From an uncultured Blautia sp. (GTDB taxonomy: Bacteria; Bacillota; Clostridia; Lachnospirales; Lachnospiraceae): a DNA stretch of 29,709 nucleotides. Made by a program: the position numbers and the translations under genes. Location of the stretch: the NCBI RefSeq assembly GCF_947654165.1, contig NZ_CANTKB010000038.1, positions 1 through 29,709 on the forward strand. The letters run 5' to 3'. Shown one piece after another: positions 7,295 to 15,471 of this stretch. The notes beneath the pieces were generated by a model. It saw only the letters and a list, made by a program, of their open reading frames with translations. It made no database searches and was not told the origin of the DNA. The first letter of the stretch is position 1. The number at the start of each line of letters is the position of its first letter.

Positions 7295-8347
7295 CTAAAA
7301 GTCCTCCTCGATGTATTTTCTATATTCACTGAATGCAGCAGGAATGGGATATTCTCCCTTTGATTCTTTCTTATCAACAAAAATTAAATCTCCTACTTTT
7401 TTCTCTTCGGTAGCAGCTACTTTTATGAAATAACCCTTCATATGCCACTCTACATGAGAAAATATATGCTTTGCTTCCCCTGCTTCTACAATATGCAGAG
7501 GCATCAACGAAAGCTTCTCTACATACGCCAGAATTTCCTCTCTGGACAAATATCCTTCCTGATTCGGCAATTCGTATAAACCTGCTAAAAGCCCTTTTGA
7601 CGGACGTTTATGAATAGCAAATTCTTGTCCGTTTTGAATCACCAAAACTGTTTTTTCTTCTATTTTTCTCTGCTTTTTCTGTGCCTTATGGGGATATTCC
7701 ATGACAGTTCCGTGTTCTCTTGCCTTGCATAAATGTGCAATAGGACATTGTTCGCATTTTGCCATCCCGTTTGGCACACACACTGTTGCTCCCAGTTCCA
7801 TAAGGCTCTGGTTGAAATCTCCCGGACGGTCTTTTGGCATGACCTCTCTCAATTGATTTTCAATTTTCTTTTTCATGGACTGTTTGAGAATATCCTCCGG
7901 GTCTTCCGTGATTCTGGTAATAACCCGCAGTACATTTCCGTCTACTGCCGGCTCCGGTATCCCATACGCAATGGAAGCCACTGCACCTGCCGTATAGCTC
8001 CCTATTCCCGGCAATTTCAGCAGTTTTTCATAATCTGCCGGTAAAACTCCACCATACTTTTCCATCACTTCTATGGCAGCTTTCTGCATGTTTTTTACCC
8101 GGTTATAATATCCAAGTCCTTCCCAAAGCTTTAACAGACGTTCCTGAGGACAAACAGCCAAATCCGCAATCTCCGGCAATGCTTCTGTAAATCTGGTATA
8201 ATAAGATTTTACAGCCTCCACCCTGGTCTGCTGCAGCATTATTTCAGAAATCCATACATGATAAGGCGTTGGCTCCTGACGCCACGGAAGAATCCGTTTC
8301 TTTTCATCAAACCACTGGAGAAGCGGTTCTGCAATCTGTTCTAACAT
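7295..8347 (-). CDS. mutY: A/G-specific adenine DNA glycosylase
   Basis: MutY removes adenine mispaired with 8-oxoguanine, protecting against oxidative mutation. The helix-hairpin-helix glycosylase domain has Glu35 in SEIMLQQTRV, LPGIGSYTAGA and Asp136 in PAVDGNV. The iron-sulfur loop has Cys190, Cys198, Cys201 and Cys207 (C-x7-C-x2-C-x5-C, one residue longer in the first gap than in E. coli MutY). The C-terminal third is the NUDIX-like 8-oxoG recognition domain with FSHVEWHM. The 350-residue length is normal. Its start overlaps the end of sfsA by 7 bases and AGGAG precedes the ATG, indicating coupled translation. Confidence 0.96.
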   Translation of the reverse strand: MLEQIAEPLLQWFDEKKRILPWRQEPTPYHVWISEIMLQQTRVEAVKSYYTRFTEALPEIADLAVCPQERLLKLWEGLGYYNRVKNMQKAAIEVMEKYGGVLPADYEKLLKLPGIGSYTAGAVASIAYGIPEPAVDGNVLRVITRITEDPEDILKQSMKKKIENQLREVMPKDRPGDFNQSLMELGATVCVPNGMAKCEQCPIAHLCKAREHGTVMEYPHKAQKKQRKIEEKTVLVIQNGQEFAIHKRPSKGLLAGLYELPNQEGYLSREEILAYVEKLSLMPLHIVEAGEAKHIFSHVEWHMKGYFIKVAATEEKKVGDLIFVDKKESKGEYPIPAAFSEYRKYIEEDF

Positions 8348-9060
8348 AAATTCTCCTGTTCTTCTGATTCTTCGTTTCCATTCACATAAACCCTAACAGG
8401 TTTCGCCAGATTAATCAAGTCTTTTCTCACCTGACAGGAATATGCCAGAATATGTACACCTGCTTTTTCAGCCTCCTGTAATGCCTGCCCAAATTCCGGA
8501 TGTGTACTGTAATTTGGCTCAAAATATTTTACCTCTTCCATCTGTATAACAAACATAATATATGCTTCGTATCCTTCTTTTATACATTGGCACAATTCTC
8601 TGATATGTTTCACACCTCTTTGGGTCGGTGCATCCGGAAACCGCACTACTCCGTTCTCTTCCAGGGTAACCCCTTTAATTTCCATGAAAATTTTCCGATT
8701 CCCACTCTCAATATAAAGATCAAACCGGGACGAACCATAGGAAACTTCCCTGCGGATGATCGCTTCTTTTCCAAACAGATTCCCTTCTTTTAGCCACTCT
8801 TCCACTACCCGGTTTGGAATCTGGGAGTCCATATTAATGAGCTTCTTTCCCTTCTGCACAGCAATTACATCATACTCGGTTTTTCTCTTTGGATTGTCAC
8901 TTTTTTCCAAAAAAACAGGGGTACCGGGAACTAATAATTCCCGGCACCTCCCTGTATTTTTCACATGACATACCACTTCCTCCCCATTTATGTCCACATG
9001 GGCAATAAAACGGTTCGGCCGTCTAAGAAAAATTCCTTCTTCTATCTTCTGGTATCTCAT
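8341..9060 (-). CDS. sfsA: SfsA family protein (sugar fermentation stimulation homologue)
   Basis: The protein matches SfsA: the N-terminal OB-like part has FIAHVDINGEEVVCHVKNTG followed by RCRELLVPG, and the nuclease-like core has YGSSRFDLYI and FMEIKGVTLEENG with PDAPTQRG. SfsA is reported to be a DNA-binding protein affecting sugar metabolism in E. coli, and its fold resembles restriction-like nucleases; its function in Firmicutes is unclear. I chose ATG 9060 rather than TTG 9066 because AGGAG stands 10 bases before the ATG and the family starts close to this point. It overlaps mutY by 7 bases and follows the HAD phosphatase gene. Confidence 0.93.
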   Translation of the reverse strand: MRYQKIEEGIFLRRPNRFIAHVDINGEEVVCHVKNTGRCRELLVPGTPVFLEKSDNPKRKTEYDVIAVQKGKKLINMDSQIPNRVVEEWLKEGNLFGKEAIIRREVSYGSSRFDLYIESGNRKIFMEIKGVTLEENGVVRFPDAPTQRGVKHIRELCQCIKEGYEAYIMFVIQMEEVKYFEPNYSTHPEFGQALQEAEKAGVHILAYSCQVRKDLINLAKPVRVYVNGNEESEEQENLC

Positions 9061-9095
9061 CTCCAACTATCTCCTGCTGTATCTTTCCCTTGATA

Positions 9096-9914
9096 TTACT
9101 CTGTAAGTCCTTCGTATATTTCTTTTACACTCTCAAAAATATACGTTGGCTTCACATCTGAACTTTGAATATCTTCCATAGAAGCCTCCCCTGACAGAAC
9201 ACAGATAGTATCTACTCCGGCACGTTCCCCGGTCTTGATATCTGTATAAAGTCTGTCTCCTACGATCACAGCCTCTTCCGGACGTTTATTCTGTTTTTTC
9301 AATACACAGTTTACCATAATCGGTTCAGGTTTTCCAATAAAAAATGGTTCTTTTCCTGTAGCATTTTTCAGCATTATGCTCATGGAGCCACAATCCGGTA
9401 TATATCCGAAACTGACAGGACATACCAAGTCCGGATTTGTGGCAAGATATGCCACATCTTTTCCCAACATGATACAGGTATTTCTGATTTTTTCGGAGGT
9501 ATTTTCCGTATCAAACCCGATGAGAACCACTGATGCTCTGTCATCTACTTCTGTCACAACTTCAATGCCTGCTTTCCGAAGTTCCTGCACCAGAGAATCT
9601 GTTCCCATGCAATACACAATCTGACCAGGGTAATTTTCCTGCAGATACATTGCAGTAGCCTGACTCGATGTATAAAAATGCTCATAGCTTGCCGAAATCC
9701 CCATGTCTCTGACTTTTTTCACATAATCCTCTACCGATTTTGAAGAATTATTTGTAATAAAAATATACTGTCCGCCCTGTTCTTCGATGGCTCTGAGAAA
9801 ATCTAAAGTTCCCTCAAAAATCTGATTCTCATTGTAAATAGTTCCATCCATATCCAGCAGATATAAGGTTTTCTTTTTTAATACATCTGCCTGTTTTCCT
9901 GTATAATCTACCAT
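9096..9914 (-). CDS. HAD-IIA family phosphatase (NagD/PGP-like)
   Basis: A 272-residue HAD hydrolase with motif I YLLDMDGTIYNEN (about 18-30), motif II ITNNSSKS (about 53-60), motif III lysine in FIGKPEP and motif IV VIVGDRLYTDIKTG. The large C2 cap between motifs II and III assigns it to subclass IIA with NagD, AraL and glycerol-3-phosphate or phosphoglycolate phosphatases. Its place 10 bases downstream of a glycerol-3-phosphate oxidation cluster makes glycerol 3-phosphate or a related triose phosphate a reasonable but unproven substrate. AAGGAG precedes the ATG. Cytosolic, no signal peptide. Confidence 0.9.
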   Translation of the reverse strand: MVDYTGKQADVLKKKTLYLLDMDGTIYNENQIFEGTLDFLRAIEEQGGQYIFITNNSSKSVEDYVKKVRDMGISASYEHFYTSSQATAMYLQENYPGQIVYCMGTDSLVQELRKAGIEVVTEVDDRASVVLIGFDTENTSEKIRNTCIMLGKDVAYLATNPDLVCPVSFGYIPDCGSMSIMLKNATGKEPFFIGKPEPIMVNCVLKKQNKRPEEAVIVGDRLYTDIKTGERAGVDTICVLSGEASMEDIQSSDVKPTYIFESVKEIYEGLTE

Positions 9915-9924
9915 GCACTTCTCC

Positions 9925-10290
9925 TTATTTCATCTGTACATTTCTGGTAGCGATTAAATCTACCCCTGTATGACAGATGTCCTTTACGACAACATCCCCT
10001 ATTGATACAGGAGCTTTTACTTCTATTTTTTTCAGGGCTGCTGCACATTCTTTTACTTTTGATTTTGGAATATCTGAGGCTGTTTTAACAGAAACAACGG
10101 GCAATTTTCCATCACGGACCCGCACACTGGAGGTAAGAATACGTGCCGGTGCTGTCAGTTCTTTTTCCCCATACTCTTTTCCTTTTGGGCAGGTATTTCC
10201 CTCTACTTTGATTACGTTTCCCTGTTCCATGGTTACCACAAGGCCGCATCCTAAAGGACAGTTAATACAGATTAATTCTCTTGTTTCCAT
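9925..10290 (-). CDS. DUF1667 iron-sulfur-like protein of the glycerol-3-phosphate cluster
   Basis: A 121-residue protein with cysteines 8, 11, 15 and 34 in the pattern C-x2-C-x3-C-x18-C (ICINCPLGCGL and GNTCPKGKEYG). The spacing resembles the N-terminal iron-sulfur motif of molybdopterin oxidoreductases but the protein is far shorter. The family (DUF1667) is regularly encoded beside a GlpA-like dehydrogenase and an FAD/NAD oxidoreductase in Firmicutes, as here. An electron-transfer subunit is inferred. Its ATG overlaps the stop codon of the oxidoreductase gene (TAATG), implying translational coupling and probably a fixed stoichiometry. Confidence 0.9.
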   Translation of the reverse strand: METRELICINCPLGCGLVVTMEQGNVIKVEGNTCPKGKEYGEKELTAPARILTSSVRVRDGKLPVVSVKTASDIPKSKVKECAAALKKIEVKAPVSIGDVVVKDICHTGVDLIATRNVQMK

Positions 10291-11585
10291 TATTCTGCCT
10301 CCTCTATTTTCATTACAATTTTATCCAATCCCTTTGCAGATGTCAAATCTGTTTTTTTCAATATAATCTGTTCCATTTCTCCCGGAGCCATTTTCTTCTT
10401 TTTCTTATGAATGATGCGTTTCTCTCCCAGATAAACACTGATATATACATTTTTAAATACAGCTCCTACCCGGAAACGAACGGTAAGCTTTTCTTCCATA
10501 TGAGACGGACGTATCATCTGAGGAACGCTGTAACGGATTCCTCCCATGGTCTGTATTTCTATGGTCTTTTTCTCTTCCAGGTCTGCCTTTGATTCTTCCA
10601 TATCCCACTGTCGGATATACTCTGCTGCATGACATCCTGCTTTTCCAGCCTCTTCTGAAACATAGTCTACCAGGTCGTGTACATGGAGCACATTTCCACA
10701 GGCAAATACACCCTCCACATTAGTTTCAAGACTTTCGTTCACCACTGGTCCTGATGTGATCCGTGACAGCTCTACTCCCATATTACCTGATAATTCATTT
10801 TCTGGTATTAAACCACAAGACAACAATAAGGTGTCACAGGAATAAAATTCTTCTGTCCCCGGTATGGGTTTTCTATTCTCATCTACTTGTGCCAATGTAA
10901 CACCTGTGACTCTTTCTTTTCCCTGGATATCGACCACTGTATGGCTTAATTTTAACGGAATTTCATAATCCTGCAAACACTGTACAATGTTTCTCTGAAG
11001 TCCTCCTGAATACGGCATTAATTCTGCCACAACCTTCACTTTTGCACCTTCCAGCGTCATTCTCCTTGCCATGATCAGCCCGATATCTCCGGAGCCAAGA
11101 ATCACAACTTCACGCCCCGGCATATATCCTTCCATGTTCACCAGTCTCTGAGCAGTTCCTGCCGTATAAATCCCTGCAGGACGATATCCCGGAATATGCA
11201 GGGCACCTCTTGGCCTTTCTCTGCATCCCATTGCCAGAATCACAGCCTTGCTCTTCAGGGTCAGAAGACCTTCCTCACGGTTCATAGCCGTTACCAGTTT
11301 TTCTCTTCCCTCTGCACTGATATCTAATACCATGGTGTTTAATTTATACGGGATTTCAAGCTCTGCTGCCTGGTCGATAAAACGCTGGGCATATTCCGGT
11401 CCTGTCAATTCCTCCTGAAAGGTATGAAGCCCAAATCCATTGTGGATACACTGATTAAGAATTCCTCCCAGTTCATGATCTCTTTCCAGAATCAGCAGAT
11501 TATCAATCCCCTGTTTTTTTGCTGAAACCGCTGCTGCAAGTCCAGCAGGGCCACCTCCTATAATAATCAAATCATATGTTGTCAT
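10290..11585 (-). CDS. NAD(P)/FAD-dependent oxidoreductase of the glycerol-3-phosphate cluster
   Basis: A 431-residue pyridine nucleotide-disulfide-type flavoprotein. YDLIIIGGGPAGLAAA is the N-terminal FAD motif, and EVVILGSGDIGLIMARRM (about 165-182) is the second, NAD(P)-binding Rossmann motif. GVFACGNVLHVHDLVD near the C-terminal third is the FAD-closing motif. The ATG at 11585 is favoured over the ATG at 11600 because a perfect GGAGGA ribosome site sits inside the longer version. It likely passes electrons between the GlpA-like subunit and NAD(P) or another carrier, with DUF1667 as a third subunit. It lies 19 bases after glpA. Which electron acceptor it uses cannot be read from the sequence. 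Confidence 0.9.
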   Translation of the reverse strand: MTTYDLIIIGGGPAGLAAAVSAKKQGIDNLLILERDHELGGILNQCIHNGFGLHTFQEELTGPEYAQRFIDQAAELEIPYKLNTMVLDISAEGREKLVTAMNREEGLLTLKSKAVILAMGCRERPRGALHIPGYRPAGIYTAGTAQRLVNMEGYMPGREVVILGSGDIGLIMARRMTLEGAKVKVVAELMPYSGGLQRNIVQCLQDYEIPLKLSHTVVDIQGKERVTGVTLAQVDENRKPIPGTEEFYSCDTLLLSCGLIPENELSGNMGVELSRITSGPVVNESLETNVEGVFACGNVLHVHDLVDYVSEEAGKAGCHAAEYIRQWDMEESKADLEEKKTIEIQTMGGIRYSVPQMIRPSHMEEKLTVRFRVGAVFKNVYISVYLGEKRIIHKKKKKMAPGEMEQIILKKTDLTSAKGLDKIVMKIEEAE

Positions 11586-11604
11586 GCCTCTATCCTCCAT
11601 CCTC

Positions 11605-13044
11605 TCAGTCTAAATCTTCTTTTATCACACCAGTCAGCAGGGTTGATTTTCCTCCTGCTTTTGTAAGTTCTAAAGGTGACTTTCCAAGTTCTCTTGCAAG
11701 AATTTCCATGGTTCTCGGTGCACAAAATCCTGACTGGCATCTGCCCATTCCTGCCCTTGTTCTCCGCTTCACACCATCTAAGGATCTTGCTCCCAAAGGT
11801 CTGCGGATGGCATTGACAATTTCTCCTTCTGTGACTGTTTCACAGCGGCAAATCACATTTCCGTAGGCCGGATCTTCTGCAATAAGTGCCTGTATTTCTT
11901 CTCTGGAAGCCTCTGCAACACAGGGAATATCTTTTCTTTTTGCAACGAAGTTTTCTTTCAGTTCAGCTCCCAGTTTCCGACTCACTTCTTCTGCCAGATG
12001 AACTCCGATTGCCGGTGCACTGGACAAGCCGGGGGACTCAATTCCTGCCGCATTGAAAAATCCGGGAGCATCCTCTGCCTCTCCCAGAACAAAATCTCCA
12101 CCTGCTTCTGTTGCACGCAGTCCGGCAAAAGATGTGATGGTCATATGAAGCGGCACTTGCTCTGCACTGACTTTCGCCAGCCTTGTTAATTTCTCGATTC
12201 CAAATGCCGTTGTCTGCACACCGTCTTTCTCCTGAATATCCTCTGCTGTCGGTCCCGCAAGAAGATTTCCATGTACAGTGGGTGTGATCAGAACTCCTTT
12301 CCCCATTGCTGTAGGAAGCTGGAAAATCGTGTGAGAAACAAAATCCCCTGCCTTCTTATCCATAAGGCAATATTCCCCTCTTCTCGGTGTGATGGATAAG
12401 GTTCTGCTGCTTACCATATTATTAAAATAGTCTGCATAAACACCTGCCGCATTGACGATACAATGGGTTTCATAAGTCTCTTTATCTGTTATGATGCGGT
12501 ATCCGTTTTCTATTTTTTCAAGCTTTTCCACCTGCGTATCAAACTGGAATTCCACTCCGTTCACATATGCATTTTCTGCAAGAGCAATCGTAAGCTTAAA
12601 TGGACAGACAATCCCTCCTGTGGGTGCATACAGCATTGCTTTTACATTCTTGGAAAGATTCGGCTCTATCTCCCAGATTCTGTCTCCCTGAATGATTTCC
12701 AGCCCCTGAACCCCGTTTTTCACGCCTTTTTCTTTTAATGCATATAAACTTGGCAAATCTTTTTCTTCAAAACAAAGTACCAAAGAACCATTTCTCTTGT
12801 ATGAAAAATCCAGTTCCCGGGAAAGTTCCTCCATCATCTGACTTCCCTCTACGTTCATTTTCGCCTTTAAACTTCCCGGTTTTGCATCAAACCCTGCGTG
12901 AACAATAGCACTGTTGGCCTTTGAAGTTCCACAGCATACATCTTCCTCTTTTTCCAGTACAATTGTTTTTAACTGATATCTGGATAATTCTCTGGCTATG
13001 GCACTTCCAACAACACCTGCTCCGATTACTGCAACATCATACAT
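11605..13044 (-). CDS. glpA: FAD-dependent glycerol-3-phosphate dehydrogenase with [2Fe-2S] BFD-like domain
   Basis: This 479-residue protein oxidises glycerol 3-phosphate to dihydroxyacetone phosphate. It starts MYDVAVIGAGVVGSAIAREL (FAD Rossmann motif), continues as a DAO-fold dehydrogenase (SKANSAIVHAGFDAKPGSL, NAAGVYAD, GLRATEAGGDF), and ends with a bacterioferritin-associated-ferredoxin-like domain. That domain has CRCE, GRCQSGFC and the intervening helices at about 405-460. The start at 13044 is set by GGGAG 8-12 bases upstream and by the Rossmann motif; a longer open frame to 13206 adds an unrelated leader-encoded stretch. It follows glpP after a hairpin leader, so expression is probably controlled by antitermination. 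Family relatives include L-2-hydroxyglutarate oxidase, but the GlpP context supports glycerol 3-phosphate. Confidence 0.92.
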   Translation of the reverse strand: MYDVAVIGAGVVGSAIARELSRYQLKTIVLEKEEDVCCGTSKANSAIVHAGFDAKPGSLKAKMNVEGSQMMEELSRELDFSYKRNGSLVLCFEEKDLPSLYALKEKGVKNGVQGLEIIQGDRIWEIEPNLSKNVKAMLYAPTGGIVCPFKLTIALAENAYVNGVEFQFDTQVEKLEKIENGYRIITDKETYETHCIVNAAGVYADYFNNMVSSRTLSITPRRGEYCLMDKKAGDFVSHTIFQLPTAMGKGVLITPTVHGNLLAGPTAEDIQEKDGVQTTAFGIEKLTRLAKVSAEQVPLHMTITSFAGLRATEAGGDFVLGEAEDAPGFFNAAGIESPGLSSAPAIGVHLAEEVSRKLGAELKENFVAKRKDIPCVAEASREEIQALIAEDPAYGNVICRCETVTEGEIVNAIRRPLGARSLDGVKRRTRAGMGRCQSGFCAPRTMEILARELGKSPLELTKAGGKSTLLTGVIKEDLD

Positions 13045-13072
13045 AACTTTTATCTCCCTTCTTTTCCGAAAT

Positions 13073-13135
13073 AAAAAAAGACAAAGGGAACTAAACATGG
13101 AAATCCATGTCTTATCCGCTTCGTCTCTATTCTCC
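13073..13135 (-). promoter_or_regulatory. GlpP-type leader with terminator before glpA
   Basis: In the 109-base gap between glpP and glpA the transcript contains GGAGAATAGAGACGAAG (complement of 13119-13135). Next comes a hairpin ACATGG/CCATGT (13095-13110), which can be enclosed by AAGACA pairing with TGTCTT, and then a run of seven T. This is a terminator with a conserved purine-rich segment just upstream, as expected for an antiterminator target. GlpP binding is inferred from the neighbouring gene. Confidence 0.65.
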
Positions 13136-13153
13136 GGCGTATCTGTATTTTTT

Positions 13154-13720
13154 TTACATAAACCAAACCGTCTGGTTGGTGGTAGAAATGGATACGGCAC
13201 CAGCATTTAAAGCTGCCATAATATCCTCTTTATCTGAAATCAATCCTCCCGCAATCACAGGAATTCTGCTTTCTTTACAAATCCTGCCAAGCACTTTGGG
13301 CATCACTCCCGGCAGTACCTCGATCATATCAGGGTGTACGCTCTCTGTCTGACGCTGAATGCTTTCAAATGCAATGGAATCAATCACAAAAAAACGCATA
13401 ATTGCAAACAATCCCTCTTCTTTTGCCTGTCGGATCACCGCAGGTTTTGTGGAGATAATGCCATCTGCATGAGTAACGGCTTTTAGATAAGTCACTGCTA
13501 TTTCTCTGCTGCTGAGACCAGTTATCAAATCAATATGAACCATAACTGTCTTTCCTGCCTTTTTTAATTCACTGACAATACCGCTGATGCTGCAGATATC
13601 TCCGTACAAAACAAACACAATCTGAATATCTGAATGGATGCATTTTTTTAATCCCGCATCATCCTTGATGGCTGCAATCACCGGACAATCTTCAAATTCT
13701 TCCATAAATTTTTGAATCAT
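13154..13720 (-). CDS. glpP: Glycerol-3-phosphate responsive antiterminator
   Basis: A 188-residue GlpP family protein. In Bacillus, GlpP with bound glycerol 3-phosphate stabilises or antiterminates the leader mRNA of glp genes. The sequence shows the TIM-barrel-like strands typical of the family: CPVIAAIKDDAGL, IQIVFVLYGDICS, VMVHIDLITGLS, ADGIISTKPAVI, VLPGVMPKV and IPVIAGGLISDKEDI. The last three resemble phosphate-binding loops of glycerophosphate-related barrels. Length and start (GGGG ribosome site 5-8 bases before ATG) are normal. It opens the minus-strand operon whose second gene is the dehydrogenase it would control. Confidence 0.95.
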   Translation of the reverse strand: MIQKFMEEFEDCPVIAAIKDDAGLKKCIHSDIQIVFVLYGDICSISGIVSELKKAGKTVMVHIDLITGLSSREIAVTYLKAVTHADGIISTKPAVIRQAKEEGLFAIMRFFVIDSIAFESIQRQTESVHPDMIEVLPGVMPKVLGRICKESRIPVIAGGLISDKEDIMAALNAGAVSISTTNQTVWFM

Positions 13721-13762
13721 ACAATTCCCCTTCTTATTCTGTTTTTGATTTCTTGTCAGGCA

Positions 13763-13820
13763 AAGAATAAGACAAGACCAAAAGACTGCCTCCGCAGTCT
13801 CTGTTCTTGTCTCTCACTCC
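13763..13820 (-). promoter_or_regulatory. Hairpin leader before glpP (possible autoregulatory attenuator)
   Basis: The glpP leader RNA has a long hairpin: AGACAAGA pairs with TCTTGTCT (13770-13777 with 13805-13812), and inside it AGACTGC pairs with GCAGTCT (13783-13789 with 13794-13800). On the transcript the inner stem is followed by TTTTGG, and the outer stem by a pyrimidine-rich tail. The 5' arm contains GGAGTGAGAGACAAG, similar to the segment before glpA. It suggests that glpP itself is attenuated. Confidence 0.55.
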
Positions 13821-13826
13821 TTTTTC

Positions 13827-13855
13827 ATTATACTACAGGAATATCCAGGTTGCAA
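13827..13855 (-). promoter_or_regulatory. Promoter of the glpP operon
   Basis: On the minus strand TTGCAA (13855-13850), a 17-base spacer and TATAAT (13832-13827) form a strong sigma-A-type promoter about 107 bases before the glpP start, leaving room for the leader hairpin. Confidence 0.75.
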
Positions 13856-13860
13856 GAACA

Positions 13861-13879
13861 TTCAGGTAAAATTCCTGAA
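13861..13879 (-). terminator. Weak hairpin after the L,D-transpeptidase gene
   Basis: TTCAGG (13861-13866) and CCTGAA (13874-13879) form a 6-bp stem two bases after the transpeptidase stop codon. No clear T run follows, so termination here would be inefficient. Confidence 0.35.
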
Positions 13880-13881
13880 CA

Positions 13882-15294
13882 TTATCTGTAAAAACACAAA
13901 ATCGGACATCCCGCTTCAATACTGTTGTAAAATCCTCCTGCAAAAGATACCGGAAGGTTAATACAGCCATGGGAACCATTATATAAATAGTAGCTTCCTC
14001 CAAAACGATATCTCCAGCTAGCATCATGAAGACCGATTCCTCCGTTAAACGGCATCCAGTAATCTACAGGAGATTCATAGTCATAACTTCCATCCGGATT
14101 CGGAGCCGGCCGCAGTACCTGATTTTTGCTTTTGTAATATAAATAATAAGTTCCTGACGGTGTTCTTCTGCCGGAATTGTAATACGTACCAGATACTAAA
14201 TCAGAATCCATGATCATATTCCCGTCTTTATAAAACCATAAATGCTGTGCTGATAAATCGATCTCAACATATGTGTTTCCTATATCATTTTCCCCATAAT
14301 TTGCCGCAGTTCTGGCATAAACCGGAGGTCTTTCTGTATCTGCATGTGCCTGAATATCCGCAAGAAGCTGTGCACTTTCTTTTTTGATATCAATGAGAAA
14401 TCCATAGCTTCCACCCTTGATTTCCACCGGTTGTCCTGTAGCCGTACTGGTAATGGTTCTGGAACGTCCCACCGTATTGTATTTCTCACTGAGAGCATTT
14501 ACATAAGCTCTGATATTTCTTTTTAAATGCTCTGGATTTTCCACATAATTTCCATTTTCATCATAAGTCATCCAGTCTTTCACCGTCATTCCATTCAGCA
14601 CCTCTGTCTTGTCTCCAAATGTATAGGTAACTGTAACCGCTGCACATTGATTCCATACCTCCTGCTGATGTTTCAATGCAGCATCTTCTTTGGTAATTGC
14701 TGGTTTCTTATACACTCCTGCTTCTTCTGCAGACCATGTACTCTCCCTTTTTTCTACCGCCTCTTTCACCTTTGCAAGCACGATATCTTTCTCCAAGACA
14801 GTTCCAATCGTTTCTTCTTTAATCACAAACTGATTGTTTTCAAATGCAATATAAGCATCTGTTGAAGAAGTCATATTTTCCTCTTTCATGGTGTCCATAG
14901 ACTGTAATTTTTCTGCCAGTTTTTCTTCACTGAACTGAATTTCTTCTGATACCTTATATTCTTTCTTATTTCCAAAAAAGCCAGAAATCCATATCCATGG
15001 ATTTTGTTTTTCCATTAATTTTTCTATTTCTCCGGATGAAAGATATTGATACTTAATATCCTTTCCCTGAATCTTCTCTTTTTTATTTTCCTTAAAAACA
15101 AGTTCTAAAGAATACTCCTCAACTTTCTTTTTAATCTTATCTTCTGTACTTTTCACCGTTAAATTTTCACACAAAATTCCATTGATCGTTGTTCCATGCA
15201 AAAATTTGTCCCGGTAATAATAAGTCCCCGCACCGTAAAGGATTCCAAGGACAAGAACCGCAACACTGCACCCTAAAAACAGCTTTTTCTTCAC
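13882..15294 (-). CDS. L,D-transpeptidase with peptidoglycan-binding domain (YkuD)
   Basis: A 470-residue membrane-anchored cell-wall enzyme. Residues about 5-25 are an uncleaved signal anchor. The middle (about 90-320) resembles the PG_binding_4 repeats found before YkuD domains in Firmicutes. The catalytic YkuD domain (about 338-470) starts NTYVEIDLSAQHLWFYKDG and holds GIGLHDASW and SHGCINLP with His442 and Cys444. It forms 3-3 cross-links or attaches proteins to peptidoglycan. The start is GTG 15294, supported by GGAGG six bases before it. It lies upstream of glpP on the same strand but with a weak hairpin and a new promoter between, so it is likely a separate unit. Confidence 0.93.
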   Translation of the reverse strand: MKKKLFLGCSVAVLVLGILYGAGTYYYRDKFLHGTTINGILCENLTVKSTEDKIKKKVEEYSLELVFKENKKEKIQGKDIKYQYLSSGEIEKLMEKQNPWIWISGFFGNKKEYKVSEEIQFSEEKLAEKLQSMDTMKEENMTSSTDAYIAFENNQFVIKEETIGTVLEKDIVLAKVKEAVEKRESTWSAEEAGVYKKPAITKEDAALKHQQEVWNQCAAVTVTYTFGDKTEVLNGMTVKDWMTYDENGNYVENPEHLKRNIRAYVNALSEKYNTVGRSRTITSTATGQPVEIKGGSYGFLIDIKKESAQLLADIQAHADTERPPVYARTAANYGENDIGNTYVEIDLSAQHLWFYKDGNMIMDSDLVSGTYYNSGRRTPSGTYYLYYKSKNQVLRPAPNPDGSYDYESPVDYWMPFNGGIGLHDASWRYRFGGSYYLYNGSHGCINLPVSFAGGFYNSIEAGCPILCFYR

Positions 15295-15377
15295 AACAGG
15301 CCTCCTGCACTTTGTTCTTTTCTTCCCACTTGCAGCGAACCAAACAGACCTGCCTGCTTGTGGAAATGATTACTGCC

Positions 15378-15386
15378 ATTATAGCA
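15378..15386 (-). promoter_or_regulatory. Extended -10 promoter of the L,D-transpeptidase gene
   Basis: On the minus strand TGC directly precedes a perfect TATAAT (15383-15378), an extended -10 element. No good -35 hexamer is present at 17 bases. It lies about 85 bases before the GTG start. Confidence 0.55.
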
Positions 15387-15471
15387 TACTTTTATTTCCA
15401 ATATTGAAAAAAGCAGAAACCTAACAAAAAATTAAGAACTTTGTCACATTTTGACTTACATCAGAAATATC

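Noticed and set aside
13045..13206. N-terminal extension of the glpA-like protein
   Set aside because: The extra 54 codons cover the leader hairpin and the end of glpP; the Rossmann motif and ribosome site place the start at 13044.
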